From: Flavobacteriaceae bacterium CP2B
Lineage (GTDB): Bacteria; Bacteroidota; Bacteroidia; Flavobacteriales; Flavobacteriaceae
DNA: 64,000 bases
Direction of reading: 5' to 3'
NCBI GenBank assembly: GCA_001683825.1
Contig: LXTR01000038.1
Coordinates: 248,001 to 312,000, forward strand
Below the pieces are notes generated by a model. It had not been told where the DNA came from. It ran no database searches and worked only from the letters and a program-made list of their open reading frames with translations. The translations under genes and the position numbers were made by a program. Positions 44,477 through 53,899 of the stretch are shown here, piece after piece (within the stretch, counting starts at the first letter, position 1; every line of letters starts with the position of its first letter).

Positions 44477-44719
44477 TCAATTTTCGACCCGGAATTCATG
44501 GGTTCCCGCTTCCAGTTCCAGTTGCACCTGCCCGATTCCCTCTCCCAAGATACGAACTCCCCCGGCTTTTTTGAGGGGCTTACGCCCTTCCCTGGCCTTT
44601 TTGACCAATTCGGCGATCAAAACCAGGGCGACGGAAGTATTCGGAGGAAAGGTTAATTTATATTCCGTGGCATCTTCCAATTGCTCCCAGGCACTTGATA
44701 TCCGCCCATACGGACGGTC
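44477..44719 (-). pseudogene. C-terminal stump of a GH78 alpha-L-rhamnosidase
   Basis: An open stretch of 80 codons begins right after an in-frame TAA (44720-44722) and reads DRPYGRISSAWEQLEDATEY, then a beta-sandwich with FPPNTSVALVLI and GKPL-type RKPLKKAGGVRILGEG, ending ELEAGTHEFRV. The Y-G-x-I-x-S-x-W start, P-P-N-T-(S/T) strand and G-x-(Y/H)-x-F end are the C-terminal domain of GH78 enzymes. The catalytic barrel is absent. It is a deletion remnant next to the sugar-catabolic cluster. Confidence 0.65.
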
Positions 44720-44978
44720 TTAGTACCCCCTATTGCGTGTTCCCACTGGGGCCTTGCGTAGGTTGCCGCTTAAAATGTTTAAAACCGCTGTGTGCCTCAT
44801 CGCGCTGTATGCCCAACGAATAGGTATACATCCACGCGGCTGTCGGCTTTAGGTAATAATGAAGCATTGATAGCTATCTTGGAAGGTCAGCTGGGTTGAT
44901 TGATTCTCACTGGCTGTCATTACTCCTACACCTTCTATTCTTTCCTTTTTTCGCACTGCCCTGCTACAGACAATTTTG

Positions 44979-45734
44979 CTAAGCAGAGCTGGGGTGCCTT
45001 TGTTTTTTCTTTGATTTAAAACTATAGAGGAAGGGTGCTTTATGCGCTCTCCCTGAAAAACGTTTTTCATGCCGCTCCAGGATATCCAGGCTCAACATTT
45101 TGCGCTGAAAGGTAGTCCTTCGCAGTTTTTCCCCCAATACCGCCTCATACACCTGTTGTAACTCCTTCATGGTAAATTTCTCCGGGAGAAGGTTCATCCC
45201 TACCAATTTTTTATCCAGGTTCTCCCTAAGGGTGGCCAAAGCCTTTTCGACAATTTTTTGATGGTCCTGTATCAGCGCGGGGAGTTCTTCAATGGCATAC
45301 CAGTTGATGGAATCCGAAAGTTCATCCGGCCGGGGTGCTACCTCATTGTAATTGATCAGGGCGTAATAGGCCACACTGATAAAGCGGTCCAGCAGCCAGT
45401 GGTTTTCATTTTTCAGGTCGTACCCGTTGGCTTCCAGGATGACGCGCATCACTTCGGGGTCGTATCGCGAAAAGTCCCCAAAGGTGTAAAACTGCTCCAG
45501 GTAGATCTCATCCAGGCCGGTACGTTCTTTCAGGCCACGGCTCACCGCCGTATTCAGGGGTTCATCGCGCTTGACAAACCCACCGGGTAGTGCAAACAAG
45601 CCCGTGTTGTGGTATTCGAGGATGAGGATTTTTAGCTGTTTCCCGTTAAACCCAAAGATGACCGAATCATAGGCCAGGTGGGGAATAAAATCCTCAGCAA
45701 GTGGCAGTTGCTTTTTCTTGTTTGGGTCCAACAC
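44979..45734 (-). CDS. NUDIX-domain transcriptional regulator (NrtR/AraR-like)
   Basis: 251 residues from a GTG start (45734). The longer reading to an ATG at 45815 adds a hydrophobic, unlikely N-terminus and would cover the intergenic operator. The N-terminal NUDIX domain (to ~165) has LPGGFVKRDEPLNTAVSRGLKERTGL, a Nudix box with altered Glu residues (ExxLxxAxxRxLxERTG), so ligand binding without hydrolysis is likely. The C-terminal winged helix is FTMKELQQVYEAVLGEKLRRTTFQRKML. In Bacteroidota such proteins control sugar or NAD genes. It is divergent from the esterase operon and probably regulates it. Confidence 0.85.
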   Translation of the reverse strand: MLDPNKKKQLPLAEDFIPHLAYDSVIFGFNGKQLKILILEYHNTGLFALPGGFVKRDEPLNTAVSRGLKERTGLDEIYLEQFYTFGDFSRYDPEVMRVILEANGYDLKNENHWLLDRFISVAYYALINYNEVAPRPDELSDSINWYAIEELPALIQDHQKIVEKALATLRENLDKKLVGMNLLPEKFTMKELQQVYEAVLGEKLRRTTFQRKMLSLDILERHEKRFSGRAHKAPFLYSFKSKKKQRHPSSA

Positions 45735-45780
45735 GGTTTTTTTCCAAAGAAATGAGAAATATTCAAAAAAACAAAGTATT

Positions 45781-45809
45781 ATTGTAACAATTTGAGACAA
45801 TAAATAATT
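45781..45809. promoter_or_regulatory. Operator candidate between NUDIX regulator and esterase operon
   Basis: ATTGTAACAAT (45781-45791) is an inverted repeat with a one-base centre. A further ACAATAAAT half-site follows at 45797. It sits midway in the divergent gap. Confidence 0.4.
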
Positions 45810-45823
45810 TAACACGCTACAAT

Positions 45824-47452
45824 ATGAAACACCTGATTTCCATTATACTGCTTTGCCTGTCATGGGGTACATCACTGGCACAAGACCCGAACGCCTTCCC
45901 GGTACAGGTAAAAACCGACAAAGGACTCATAGAAGGCAACTACAATACCCATGACAACATACAAACGTATTTTGGCGTCCCCTTTGCCAAGCCACCTGTG
46001 GGTGAATTACGATGGAAGGCTCCCCAACCCATGGATGCCTGGACCGGCGTGAAGCAGACCAAAGCTTTTGGCCCCAGGCCCATGCAAACCATGGTTTTTG
46101 GAGATATGAAATCGCGTTCCAACGGTGTCAGCGAGGACTGCCTGTACCTCAACATCTGGACCCCGGCCCAAAGGGATACGCAAGGCTTGCCCGTACTCGT
46201 ATATTTTTACGGCGGTGGGAACGTGGCCGGTGATGCTTCAGAATACCGCTATGATGGCGAAAGCATGGCCAGGAAGGGCATGGTGGTGGTGACCACCAAT
46301 TACCGGCTAAACATTTTTGGTTACCTCGCCCACCCCGAACTTAGCGCCGAAGCACCCTATAAGGCTTCTGGGAATTATGGGGCACTGGACCAACAGGCTG
46401 CCCTGGCATGGGTGCAAAAAAATATAGCCGCTTTCGGTGGCGACCCCAACAAGGTGACCATCGCCGGGGAATCGGCCGGCTCCATTGCAGTGAGCACCCA
46501 CATGGCTTCCCCCCTGTCCAAAGGCCTGATTGCAGGGGCCATTGGCGAGAGCGGGGCCAGTATTAACCCCACCATGGCCCCTGTTCCCCTGGCCGAGGGG
46601 GAAAAGATGGGCGCGGACTTCCTGAAAAACGCGGGGATAGGTAGTATTGCCGAATTTCGAAAGTTGCCTGCGCGCGATGTCTATGAAATCTACAACGAAT
46701 CCAAACGGTTTGGCTTCCCCATGGTAATTGATGGATATTTCCTGCCCAAATCCCTGCCGGAAATATTTGGGGCCAAAGAACAGGCCCGGGTGCCGTTGTT
46801 GCTGGGATGGAATTCTGCAGAGATACCCGGAATGGCCTTTATGCAGGGGCTTCCCTACACACCAGAGAATTTTATAAAGAAGGTAAAGGAAGCCTATCCC
46901 GACAAGCATCAGGAAGTCCTGGCCCTGTACCCGCACAGCAACCCCAGGGAGGTGGAATATGCTGCGACCGACCTGGCTTCGGACCGGTTTATTGTATACA
47001 GTACGTGGAAGTGGTTCGACCTGCATCGGGAAAACAGCCAACAGCCGGTATACCGCTACCTCTACAGCAAACTCAGGCCACCATTAAAAGACGACACCCT
47101 GGCCTCCGGGCTGGCCGGCGGGACCATCAAAAAAGAGGGCAGTACCCTTCCCCCACCCAAACCCGTTGGGGCTCCGCACGCCTGTGAGATAGAATATTGC
47201 ATGGGCAACCTGCCTCTTGTGGATGACTATTCCTGGACCGCAGATGATTACAAGGTATCGGAAACCATGCAAGCCTATTTCGCTAACTTTATCAAGACCG
47301 GCAACCCCAATGGCGAAGCCTTGCCACAATGGCCGGCCGCAGCGGCGGGTAATGATACCCCCCCGGTAATGGTCATCGATGTGGAAAGCAAGGCGGTAGA
47401 TGCGCGGAACGAGGCCCGGTTTAAATTCCACGACAAGGTATATAACCCGTGA
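45824..47452 (+). CDS. Secreted type-B carboxylesterase (first gene of operon)
   Basis: 542 residues with signal peptide [20 protein letters not shown]. The family motifs are [43 protein letters not shown] (oxyanion hole, with Tyr-Gly instead of His-Gly), and the nucleophile elbow [12 protein letters not shown]. The acid and His lie in the C-terminal third ([13 protein letters not shown]). The enzyme would release an acid or alcohol from an ester in the periplasm. It overlaps the CitMHS gene by 4 bp (GTGA), implying that the ester-derived acid is the transporter's cargo (inference). Confidence 0.9.
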   Translation: MKHLISIILLCLSWGTSLAQDPNAFPVQVKTDKGLIEGNYNTHDNIQTYFGVPFAKPPVGELRWKAPQPMDAWTGVKQTKAFGPRPMQTMVFGDMKSRSNGVSEDCLYLNIWTPAQRDTQGLPVLVYFYGGGNVAGDASEYRYDGESMARKGMVVVTTNYRLNIFGYLAHPELSAEAPYKASGNYGALDQQAALAWVQKNIAAFGGDPNKVTIAGESAGSIAVSTHMASPLSKGLIAGAIGESGASINPTMAPVPLAEGEKMGADFLKNAGIGSIAEFRKLPARDVYEIYNESKRFGFPMVIDGYFLPKSLPEIFGAKEQARVPLLLGWNSAEIPGMAFMQGLPYTPENFIKKVKEAYPDKHQEVLALYPHSNPREVEYAATDLASDRFIVYSTWKWFDLHRENSQQPVYRYLYSKLRPPLKDDTLASGLAGGTIKKEGSTLPPPKPVGAPHACEIEYCMGNLPLVDDYSWTADDYKVSETMQAYFANFIKTGNPNGEALPQWPAAAAGNDTPPVMVIDVESKAVDARNEARFKFHDKVYNP

Positions 47453-48747
47453 TATTAGCCACCGGTATTGTAACTATTGCTTTATTACTGGCGCTCATCC
47501 TAAGCAAGAAGATGAGTGCTCTTTCTGCTTTGGTGATAGTGCCGGTCCTTGGCTCGCTGGTTGCCGGCTTTGGCCTGGAAACTGCCGATTTCGCAATCAA
47601 GGGCATACAGGCCATTGCCCCGGTGGTGGCCATGTTTGTCTTTGCCATCCTATTTTTTGGGGTGCTGACTGATGCAGGGATGTTCGACCCCATTATCAAT
47701 ATTATCCTGAAAATGGTGGGAAGTGACCCCCGAAAGGTATGCGTTGGGGCGGCTCTACTGGCCATGCTCGTACACCTGGATGGTTCCGGGGCCGTAACCT
47801 TTCTGGTGGCCGTGCCCGCCATGCTGCCGTTGTTTGACAAATTGGGACTGGATCGCAGGGTACTCGCCTGTGTCATTGCCCTTGGGGCGGGTACCATGAA
47901 CCTGGTGCCCTGGGGCGGCCCAACCTTACGGGCCGCTACGGCCCTGCAGGTGAAAATTACTGATTTATACAGCCCGGTAATCATCCCCCAACTGGCTGGC
48001 CTGCTTTTTGTACTGGGCATTTCCTGGTTCCTGGGACGGCGGGAAGCCCGGCGCCTTGGAATACAAACCACCAACGTGGGCGTGGTACACCAGCGCGAAT
48101 TGATCCCTGAAGAACAAACTATGCGGCGTCCCCGGCTCTTCTGGGTAAATATCCTGCTCACTATTGCCACCATAGGTCTCCTGGTATCTGGGTGGGTGGC
48201 ACCGGCCCTGGTCTTTATGATCGGTGCCATACTGGCCCTGACGATCAACTATCCTATACTCAAAGAACAAAAAGAACGGATTGACGCCCATGCCAAAGCG
48301 GCCCTGCTTATGGCTAGCATACTTCTCGCTGCTGGGGTATTCACGGGCATTATGAAGGAATCTGGAATGATAAGCGCTATGGCTAGCGCGGCCGCCAATG
48401 TTATTCCTCCTGCGGCCGGGAAATTTATCCCTGTAGGCATGGCAGTGAGCAGCATGCCGCTGAGCCTGGTATTTGACCCCGATTCTTTTTATTTTGGATT
48501 CCTCCCGGTAATTTCGGAAGTGGGCAATGTCATGGGGGTGGCTCCCATTTCAGTGGGCCAGGCCGCCATCCTGGGACAAATGACCACAGGTTTTCCATTA
48601 AGCCCGCTTACCGCTACCACTTTTTTACTGATCGGCCTGGCCAATATTGACCTGGCCGAACACCAGCGGTTTACATTTATCTATGCCTTTCTCACTACCT
48701 TAGTAATGACGGCGGTCGCCATTTTGATTGGCACCATCCCTATTTAA
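47449..48747 (+). CDS. CitMHS-family carboxylate transporter
   Basis: 432 residues with about 11-12 transmembrane helices. It starts at a GTG that overlaps the esterase stop. Family signatures are [47 protein letters not shown] and [19 protein letters not shown], and near the end [16 protein letters not shown], as in metal-citrate carriers CitM/CitH. Substrates of the family are citrate, tricarballylate or related tricarboxylates, often as metal complexes. No citrate lyase or aconitase lies in the operon, so the substrate may be another branched acid. It is the second gene of the NUDIX-regulated run. Confidence 0.9.
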   Translation: MILATGIVTIALLLALILSKKMSALSALVIVPVLGSLVAGFGLETADFAIKGIQAIAPVVAMFVFAILFFGVLTDAGMFDPIINIILKMVGSDPRKVCVGAALLAMLVHLDGSGAVTFLVAVPAMLPLFDKLGLDRRVLACVIALGAGTMNLVPWGGPTLRAATALQVKITDLYSPVIIPQLAGLLFVLGISWFLGRREARRLGIQTTNVGVVHQRELIPEEQTMRRPRLFWVNILLTIATIGLLVSGWVAPALVFMIGAILALTINYPILKEQKERIDAHAKAALLMASILLAAGVFTGIMKESGMISAMASAAANVIPPAAGKFIPVGMAVSSMPLSLVFDPDSFYFGFLPVISEVGNVMGVAPISVGQAAILGQMTTGFPLSPLTATTFLLIGLANIDLAEHQRFTFIYAFLTTLVMTAVAILIGTIPI

Positions 48748-48759
48748 ACCTTTGACTAA

Positions 48760-50277
48760 ATGAAAAAACTAGTCCACAAATTACTTCTGATTTTCCTGTT
48801 CCTTTTTTTTCCATGCGTATTACTAACAGCGCAGGAACAGACTAGCAAGGCACGTACCATTGTTACCACCGATGGGGAGATTGACGATACGGATTCTTTT
48901 GTACGGATGTTGTTAATGGCAAACGAATTCCGGCTGGAAGGCCTGGTGTACAGCAGTTCGCAATGGCATTACAAAGGTGACGGAAGAGGGACGGCCTACG
49001 TCTCGGAAATGGACCTGACCAAAAGGCTGTACGGGGAGCGGACGGAACTCCGGTGGCCCGGCACCCAATGGATGCAGGACCTCATTAAAGAATACAAAAA
49101 GGTATATCCTGTACTGAAGACCCATGCAGAAGGCTATCCATCTCCCCGCGAATTGCGTTCCATGATCTACGTGGGCAACATTGATTTTGAAGGGGAAATG
49201 GAAAAGGTGACCAAAGGGTCTGAGTTTATAAAAGAAAAACTGCTGGACGATGATAGGTCCCCCCTTTACCTGCAGGTATGGGGAGGCACCAATACCATTG
49301 CCCGGTCCCTGAAATCTATAGAGGAGCAATACAAGGGAACACCAGACTGGGAACACATCTACACAAAGGTATGCGACAAGGCCATCCTCTACACCATCCT
49401 CGACCAGGATGCCACCTATAGAAAATATGTTGCCCGGGCCTGGCCAGACCTCAAAGTGTATTATAACGAAGACCAGTTCTGGAGCTTTGCCTATTTCTGG
49501 AAGGAACGGGTACCCGAAGCCTTACACCCATACCTACAAGGGAAATTTATGGGAGATCATATCATTAATAACCATGGCCCCTTAACCAAAAAATACTACA
49601 GTTGGGGTGACGGGCAACAACAGCCCGGAGACCCGGACCATACCCACGGCATCAACCTGGAACATGAACAATGGGGGACCTTTGAGAAGTACGATTTTAT
49701 TTCTGAGGGTGATTCACCGGCTTACTTTCACCTGGTAGATGTGGGGCTCAACAACCTGCAAAACCCTGAATACGGGGGGTGGGGTGGCCGCCTTGGCCAG
49801 TCGGACTCCCTGCCCAACCGCTGGGAAGACGGGGAGGCATTGGCAGATTTTAACCCCTATACCCAGCAGAGGGACCTGGCCTACCCACAGACTCGCTGGT
49901 TGGAAGCCCTGCAATTGGAATTCGCGGCCCGGGCCGACTGGTGTGTGAAGTCTTATGAAGATGCCAACCATCCGCCAATTGTTTCATTGGGTCACGATGC
50001 ATTGCTGTCAGTAACCCCGGGAGAGCGTATCCAGCTAAAGGCCGTAGCCACAGACCCTGATGGGGACCCCCTGGCCTATTCCTGGTGGCAGTATGGGGAA
50101 GTGGATTCTTATCCCTGGAAAGTACAGATTACCTGGCCATTTGTACAAAACCCTTATGTACAGGTGCCGGAAGACCTTCAAACCGGGCAGGACATCCATA
50201 TGATCCTTGCCGTAACAGATGGGCAGTTTCCCAACCTGACCCGTTATGCCCGTGTAATTCTCAAAGCCAAAAGCTGA
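48760..50277 (+). CDS. Exported DUF1593 protein (nucleoside-hydrolase-like)
   Basis: 505 residues with a signal peptide (to about residue 28). The DUF1593 domain starts ARTIVTTDGEIDDTDSFVRMLLMANEF, recalling the D-x-D-x-x-x-D-D calcium motif of nucleoside hydrolases. It continues with YVGNIDFEGEMEKV and LYLQVWGGTNTIARSL. The last ~95 residues (HPPIVSLGHDALLSVTPGERIQLKAVATDPDGDPLAYSWW) form a cadherin/PKD-like beta-sandwich for surface binding. It probably cleaves an N- or O-ribosyl-type bond in the periplasm (inference from fold). A dead nucleobase permease gene ends this operon, which fits a ribosyl or nucleoside-like substrate. Confidence 0.8.
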   Translation: MKKLVHKLLLIFLFLFFPCVLLTAQEQTSKARTIVTTDGEIDDTDSFVRMLLMANEFRLEGLVYSSSQWHYKGDGRGTAYVSEMDLTKRLYGERTELRWPGTQWMQDLIKEYKKVYPVLKTHAEGYPSPRELRSMIYVGNIDFEGEMEKVTKGSEFIKEKLLDDDRSPLYLQVWGGTNTIARSLKSIEEQYKGTPDWEHIYTKVCDKAILYTILDQDATYRKYVARAWPDLKVYYNEDQFWSFAYFWKERVPEALHPYLQGKFMGDHIINNHGPLTKKYYSWGDGQQQPGDPDHTHGINLEHEQWGTFEKYDFISEGDSPAYFHLVDVGLNNLQNPEYGGWGGRLGQSDSLPNRWEDGEALADFNPYTQQRDLAYPQTRWLEALQLEFAARADWCVKSYEDANHPPIVSLGHDALLSVTPGERIQLKAVATDPDGDPLAYSWWQYGEVDSYPWKVQITWPFVQNPYVQVPEDLQTGQDIHMILAVTDGQFPNLTRYARVILKAKS

Positions 50278-50281
50278 GATC

Positions 50282-51625
50282 ATGGGTAACGAGACCTCAA
50301 TACGGATTGGTTCTGGTGCAGGTTATTCGGGCGACCGGGTTGAACCTGCCATAGACCTGGCACAAAGGGGGCGACTGCAGTACCTGGTCTTTGAATGCCT
50401 GGCGGAACGCACCATTGCCCTGGCCCAACAACAGAAGGCAAAAGACCCTACCAGGGGATATGACCCGATGCTGGAAGATCGCATGCGCGCTATACTTCCT
50501 GTCTGCCACGGTAACAAGACCAAAATAATCACCAATATGGGAGCGGCCAACCCCCTGGGTGCCATGGAGCGTACGGCAGCTATCGCGGAAGAGCTCGGCA
50601 TCAAAGGCATGAAAATTGCGGCAGTAATGGGAGATGATGTCCTGGAGGCCTTAAAACAGGACACTCATTCCTTACTGGAATCCGGCCAACCTTTGGCTTC
50701 CCTTGGCCATACTATCATATCGGCCAACGCCTACTTGGGGGCCCATCCCCTTGTGGAGGCCCTGCAGGGAGGGGCAGATATCGTGATCACCGGACGGGTA
50801 GCCGATCCGGTGCTCTTTACGGCACCATTGATCTACGAATTCGGATGGGATATGGATGATTTCAAGCTGATGGGACAGGGGGTTGTTTTGGGCCACTTGC
50901 TGGAATGTGCCGGCCATCTGACCGGGGGCTATTTTGCAGACCCGGGCTATAAGGAGGTGCCCGACCTGCACAGGCTGGGTTTCCCCATGGCCGAGGTTTC
51001 TGCCGACGGTTCCTTTACACTTTCAAAGCTAGATGGCAGCGGGGGCGTGCTAAACTTAGCTACCTGCAAGGAACAACTGCTCTATGAGATTCACGACCCC
51101 GCGGCCTATTATACTCCTGATGTCATCGCAGACTTTAGTTCTGTTATATTGCAAGAAGCCGGGAAAGACCGGGTAGCTGTCACCGGGGGGAATGGAATAC
51201 CCAAAAGCGGTAAGCTGAAGGTTTCAGTGGGGTATACAGACGGGTATATGGGGGAAGGGCAGATCAGTTACGGGGGACCGGGAGCTGAGGCCCGGGCGCG
51301 ATTGGCACTGAAGATAATTGAAAAGCGTCTGCAGGCTTATAAAAATGAATACGAAGAAATCCGCTACGACCTCATCGGGGCCAACAGCCTTTATGGTGAA
51401 AAAATTTCGACAGGAAACCCGTATGAACTGCGGGTACGGGTAGCCGCAAGAACCAGTAAAAGGGAAGCCGCCCGGCGGATCGGGAACGAGGTAGAAGCTC
51501 TGTATACGAACGGTCCATCGGGTGGGGGCGGTGCCCTTAAGTCCCTCCAGGAAATCGTGGCCATTCAATCTGTATTGATTGATGGACAACTGGCAGAAAC
51601 CAGGGTCCACTATAAAGTAACCTGA
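50282..51625 (+). CDS. AtuA-like protein (DUF1446 / acyclic terpene utilisation family)
   Basis: 447 residues, cytosolic. The family start SIRIGSGAGYSGDRVEPAIDLAQRG and YLVFECLAERTIALAQ match DUF1446. So do NMGAANPLGAMERTAAIAEELG, ADIVITGRVADPVLFTAPLIYEFGW, AGHLTGGYFADPGYKEVPDL and ANSLYGEKIS. AtuA is needed for citronellol/geranyl catabolism in Pseudomonas, but its reaction is unresolved. The gene begins 4 bp after the DUF1593 gene and ends 2 bp before the small partner, so all three are coupled. There is no terpene pathway gene here, so a different organic acid is likely. Confidence 0.85.
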   Translation: MGNETSIRIGSGAGYSGDRVEPAIDLAQRGRLQYLVFECLAERTIALAQQQKAKDPTRGYDPMLEDRMRAILPVCHGNKTKIITNMGAANPLGAMERTAAIAEELGIKGMKIAAVMGDDVLEALKQDTHSLLESGQPLASLGHTIISANAYLGAHPLVEALQGGADIVITGRVADPVLFTAPLIYEFGWDMDDFKLMGQGVVLGHLLECAGHLTGGYFADPGYKEVPDLHRLGFPMAEVSADGSFTLSKLDGSGGVLNLATCKEQLLYEIHDPAAYYTPDVIADFSSVILQEAGKDRVAVTGGNGIPKSGKLKVSVGYTDGYMGEGQISYGGPGAEARARLALKIIEKRLQAYKNEYEEIRYDLIGANSLYGEKISTGNPYELRVRVAARTSKREAARRIGNEVEALYTNGPSGGGGALKSLQEIVAIQSVLIDGQLAETRVHYKVT

Positions 51626-51627
51626 CT

Positions 51628-51930
51628 ATGAAACTGAGGGAACTGGCGCATTCACGTACAGGCGACAAGGGCAACATCGCAAACATTTCCGTCATCGCTT
51701 ACCGGGCGGAAGATTATCCAGTTTTGGTTAAAAATGTAACCGCAGAACGGGTGAAGGATTATTTCAGTGAAATTTTTGAAGGTGAGGTGGTCCGCTATGA
51801 GCTCCCTCTCCTGGGTGCTATGAACTTTGTGCTCTACGACGCCCTTGGTGGTGGGGTCACCCGTTCTCTGGCCCTGGACAAGCACGGCAAGTCACTTTCT
51901 TCGGCTTTACTGGATATGGAAATTTCGTAA
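51628..51930 (+). CDS. Small AtuA partner protein (AtuA-like C-terminal domain)
   Basis: 100 residues. The sequence KLRELAHSRTGDKGNIANISVIAYR is the start of the ~100-residue domain found either fused to the C-terminus of DUF1446 proteins or encoded right after them. FVLYDALGGGVTRSLALDKHGKSLSSALLDMEI is its end. The spacing of 2 bp and the separate-gene arrangement indicate a complex with the AtuA-like protein. No catalytic residue is assigned. Confidence 0.85.
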   Translation: MKLRELAHSRTGDKGNIANISVIAYRAEDYPVLVKNVTAERVKDYFSEIFEGEVVRYELPLLGAMNFVLYDALGGGVTRSLALDKHGKSLSSALLDMEIS

Positions 51931-51958
51931 CTTAAAACCCAACTAATCCAACCTCATT

Positions 51959-53176
51959 ATGAAACAAGTATCCATAGGTATCACCACCCTCCTATTTCTT
52001 TTTACCACCTTAGTTTTTCCCCAAGCGGAAGTTGACAGCGAGGTGATTGCTGGCATGTCCCTCGAGCGACTTGAGCGCTATGAGGACTATATAGATAATG
52101 AAATACGTGCGGGAAAAATACCGGGGGCCGTTTCGCTGATCTCCCGAAACGGGGAAACCATCTATAATGCGGCCTTAGGAAAGAGCAATTCGGCCGGCGG
52201 AAGTGAAATGACCACGGATCATATCTTTTATATACAGTCCATGACCAAGCCCATTATCACTACCGCTTTTATGATGTTGTTTGAAGAAGGTCATTTTCTT
52301 TTAACGGACCCCCTTTCAAAATACATTCCGGCAGCCAGGGACTTGCAGGTACTCAGGAACCCGGAGGATGGCAAAGATGGGGAAACTGTTCCCTTGACAA
52401 GGGAAATTATCCTGGCCGACCTTTTATCGCATACGGCGGGCTTTAGTCATGGACTCGGACAGAACAAATATGAAAAGGAGGTGTTCGCGGTCTTCTCCAG
52501 GCCACACAAGAGCATTCAGGAGCGTGTGGATGCATTCCTTTCAATGCCCCTGCTGGGCCAGCCCGGAGCGCAATGGGCCTATAGCATTGCCCCTGATATT
52601 TTGTCGGTCCTGATCGAAAAATTCTCTGGTCAAAGCACCAATGACTTCCTCCAAGAGCGGATTTTTGGGCCTCTGGGGATGATAGATACCGGTTATAATT
52701 TGAATAGGGAACAACAGCGCAGGGTGGTGCAGGTACAGGGCGAAGATCCGGGCGGGGGCTTAACAACCAAGCCTAAAATGGAGGGCAACACCGTATGGAG
52801 CGGCGTGAATGCCTTGTATTCCACCGCTCATGATTATATGCAGTTTTGCCAGATGCTCCTGAATGGGGGGAAATGGAATGGCCAGCGGTTGTTAAGTAGA
52901 AAAACCATCGATCTAATGGCTCGAAACCATTCAGGGGACCATTTCGGATCACCGGGTGAGGGCTTTGGTTATGGCTTTGCAGTTGTCAATGACCTGGCGG
53001 CTACGAATAATCTGGGGAGCAACGGTGTCTATTATTGGGCCGGGGCTTTTAATACGCACTTCTTTATAGATCCGAAAGAAAAGTTGATCAGTATCTTCCT
53101 CACCCAGACAGGTGCTTTTGATTTCTATTATCATAACAAAATGCGGCAATTGGTATATCAGGCTATGGTGGATTGA
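51959..53176 (+). CDS. Secreted serine hydrolase, class C beta-lactamase/esterase family
   Basis: 405 residues with a signal peptide (MKQVSIGITTLLFLFTTLVF). The S-x-x-K active-site motif is YIQSMTKPIITTAFMML. The second motif is WAYSIAPDILSVLIEKFSG, with Y-S-I where beta-lactamases have Y-x-N. The third element is in the C-terminal FGYGFAVVND...YYWAGAFNTHFFID segment, with W-A-G/H in place of K-T-G. This pattern fits EstB-like esterases rather than antibiotic resistance. It is 28 bp after the AtuA partner, the last intact gene of the run and the operon's second ester hydrolase. Confidence 0.88.
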   Translation: MKQVSIGITTLLFLFTTLVFPQAEVDSEVIAGMSLERLERYEDYIDNEIRAGKIPGAVSLISRNGETIYNAALGKSNSAGGSEMTTDHIFYIQSMTKPIITTAFMMLFEEGHFLLTDPLSKYIPAARDLQVLRNPEDGKDGETVPLTREIILADLLSHTAGFSHGLGQNKYEKEVFAVFSRPHKSIQERVDAFLSMPLLGQPGAQWAYSIAPDILSVLIEKFSGQSTNDFLQERIFGPLGMIDTGYNLNREQQRRVVQVQGEDPGGGLTTKPKMEGNTVWSGVNALYSTAHDYMQFCQMLLNGGKWNGQRLLSRKTIDLMARNHSGDHFGSPGEGFGYGFAVVNDLAATNNLGSNGVYYWAGAFNTHFFIDPKEKLISIFLTQTGAFDFYYHNKMRQLVYQAMVD

Positions 53177-53344
53177 TACTCACACATTGCACCCCAATTT
53201 ACTCCAATCCAGAGGTGTTGGGATAGTACTGAAGGAAAGAGCCGGGAGTATCCTGCTATTTGGCATTGACGAACATAGGAATATCCATTCGCAGGTTTTG
53301 CCGAATATGGAAATTTAACCCGTACCCTTTAAAAAACGCTTTGA

Positions 53345-53899
53345 AATTTTTGCGGGGATGCCCCCGACCACTGCGTTGGAGGGAACGCCTTTATTGACAA
53401 CGGCACCGGCCGCCACACCGAATTTTCACCAACCATTACTCCCGGTAACCCAGACCACCGCGAACCCGACCATTTACCGTGCTGACCCGGCTTTCCAGGC
53501 AGTAATCCCCAGGGCTTCTACTTTCTGGGTGACCATTCCTGCCCTAACCTTGGCCGCTATCGCGGGACTGTTCCCCGTGTTCGCGATGAAATTATTGGAT
53601 TTTGTGGCATTATACGGATTTATCCTGGCACCTGTTGGGGCCATCACCTTGTTTGAACACTATTTTGCAGATCTGGTATTATCCCCAATTATGCGGAGAA
53701 AATTGGCCTTAGATATAACCAGGCCGTGCTATGGGCATGGGCCATCAGCTTTGGTCTGTTTTATACCCGCTCAGTAAGCTATGGTGTATTCCTGTCTTAC
53801 GTAACGCTGCCAGCCTGGTTGCTTTGCGGGCTGCTCTTCCTGTAATTTAGCCGCTACATACAGCGCAAAGACAGTGTAGCAACATCTGAGGTACATTAG
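53345..53899 (+). pseudogene. Decayed nucleobase:cation symporter (NCS1/cytosine permease-like)
   Basis: A first frame (to ~53690) encodes RASTFWVTIPALTLAAIAGL, FPVFAMKLLDFVALYGFI and APVGAITLFEHYFAD, which matches late helices of NCS1 permeases. A shifted frame then continues AVLWAWAISFGLFYTRSVSYG and VFLSYVTLPAWLLCGLLFL, followed by an in-frame TAA and the tail FSRYIQRKDSV. Frameshift and stop together show it is dead; the first two-thirds of the gene are missing or unrecognisable. It overlaps the 3' end of the convergent TonB receptor gene. Confidence 0.7.
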
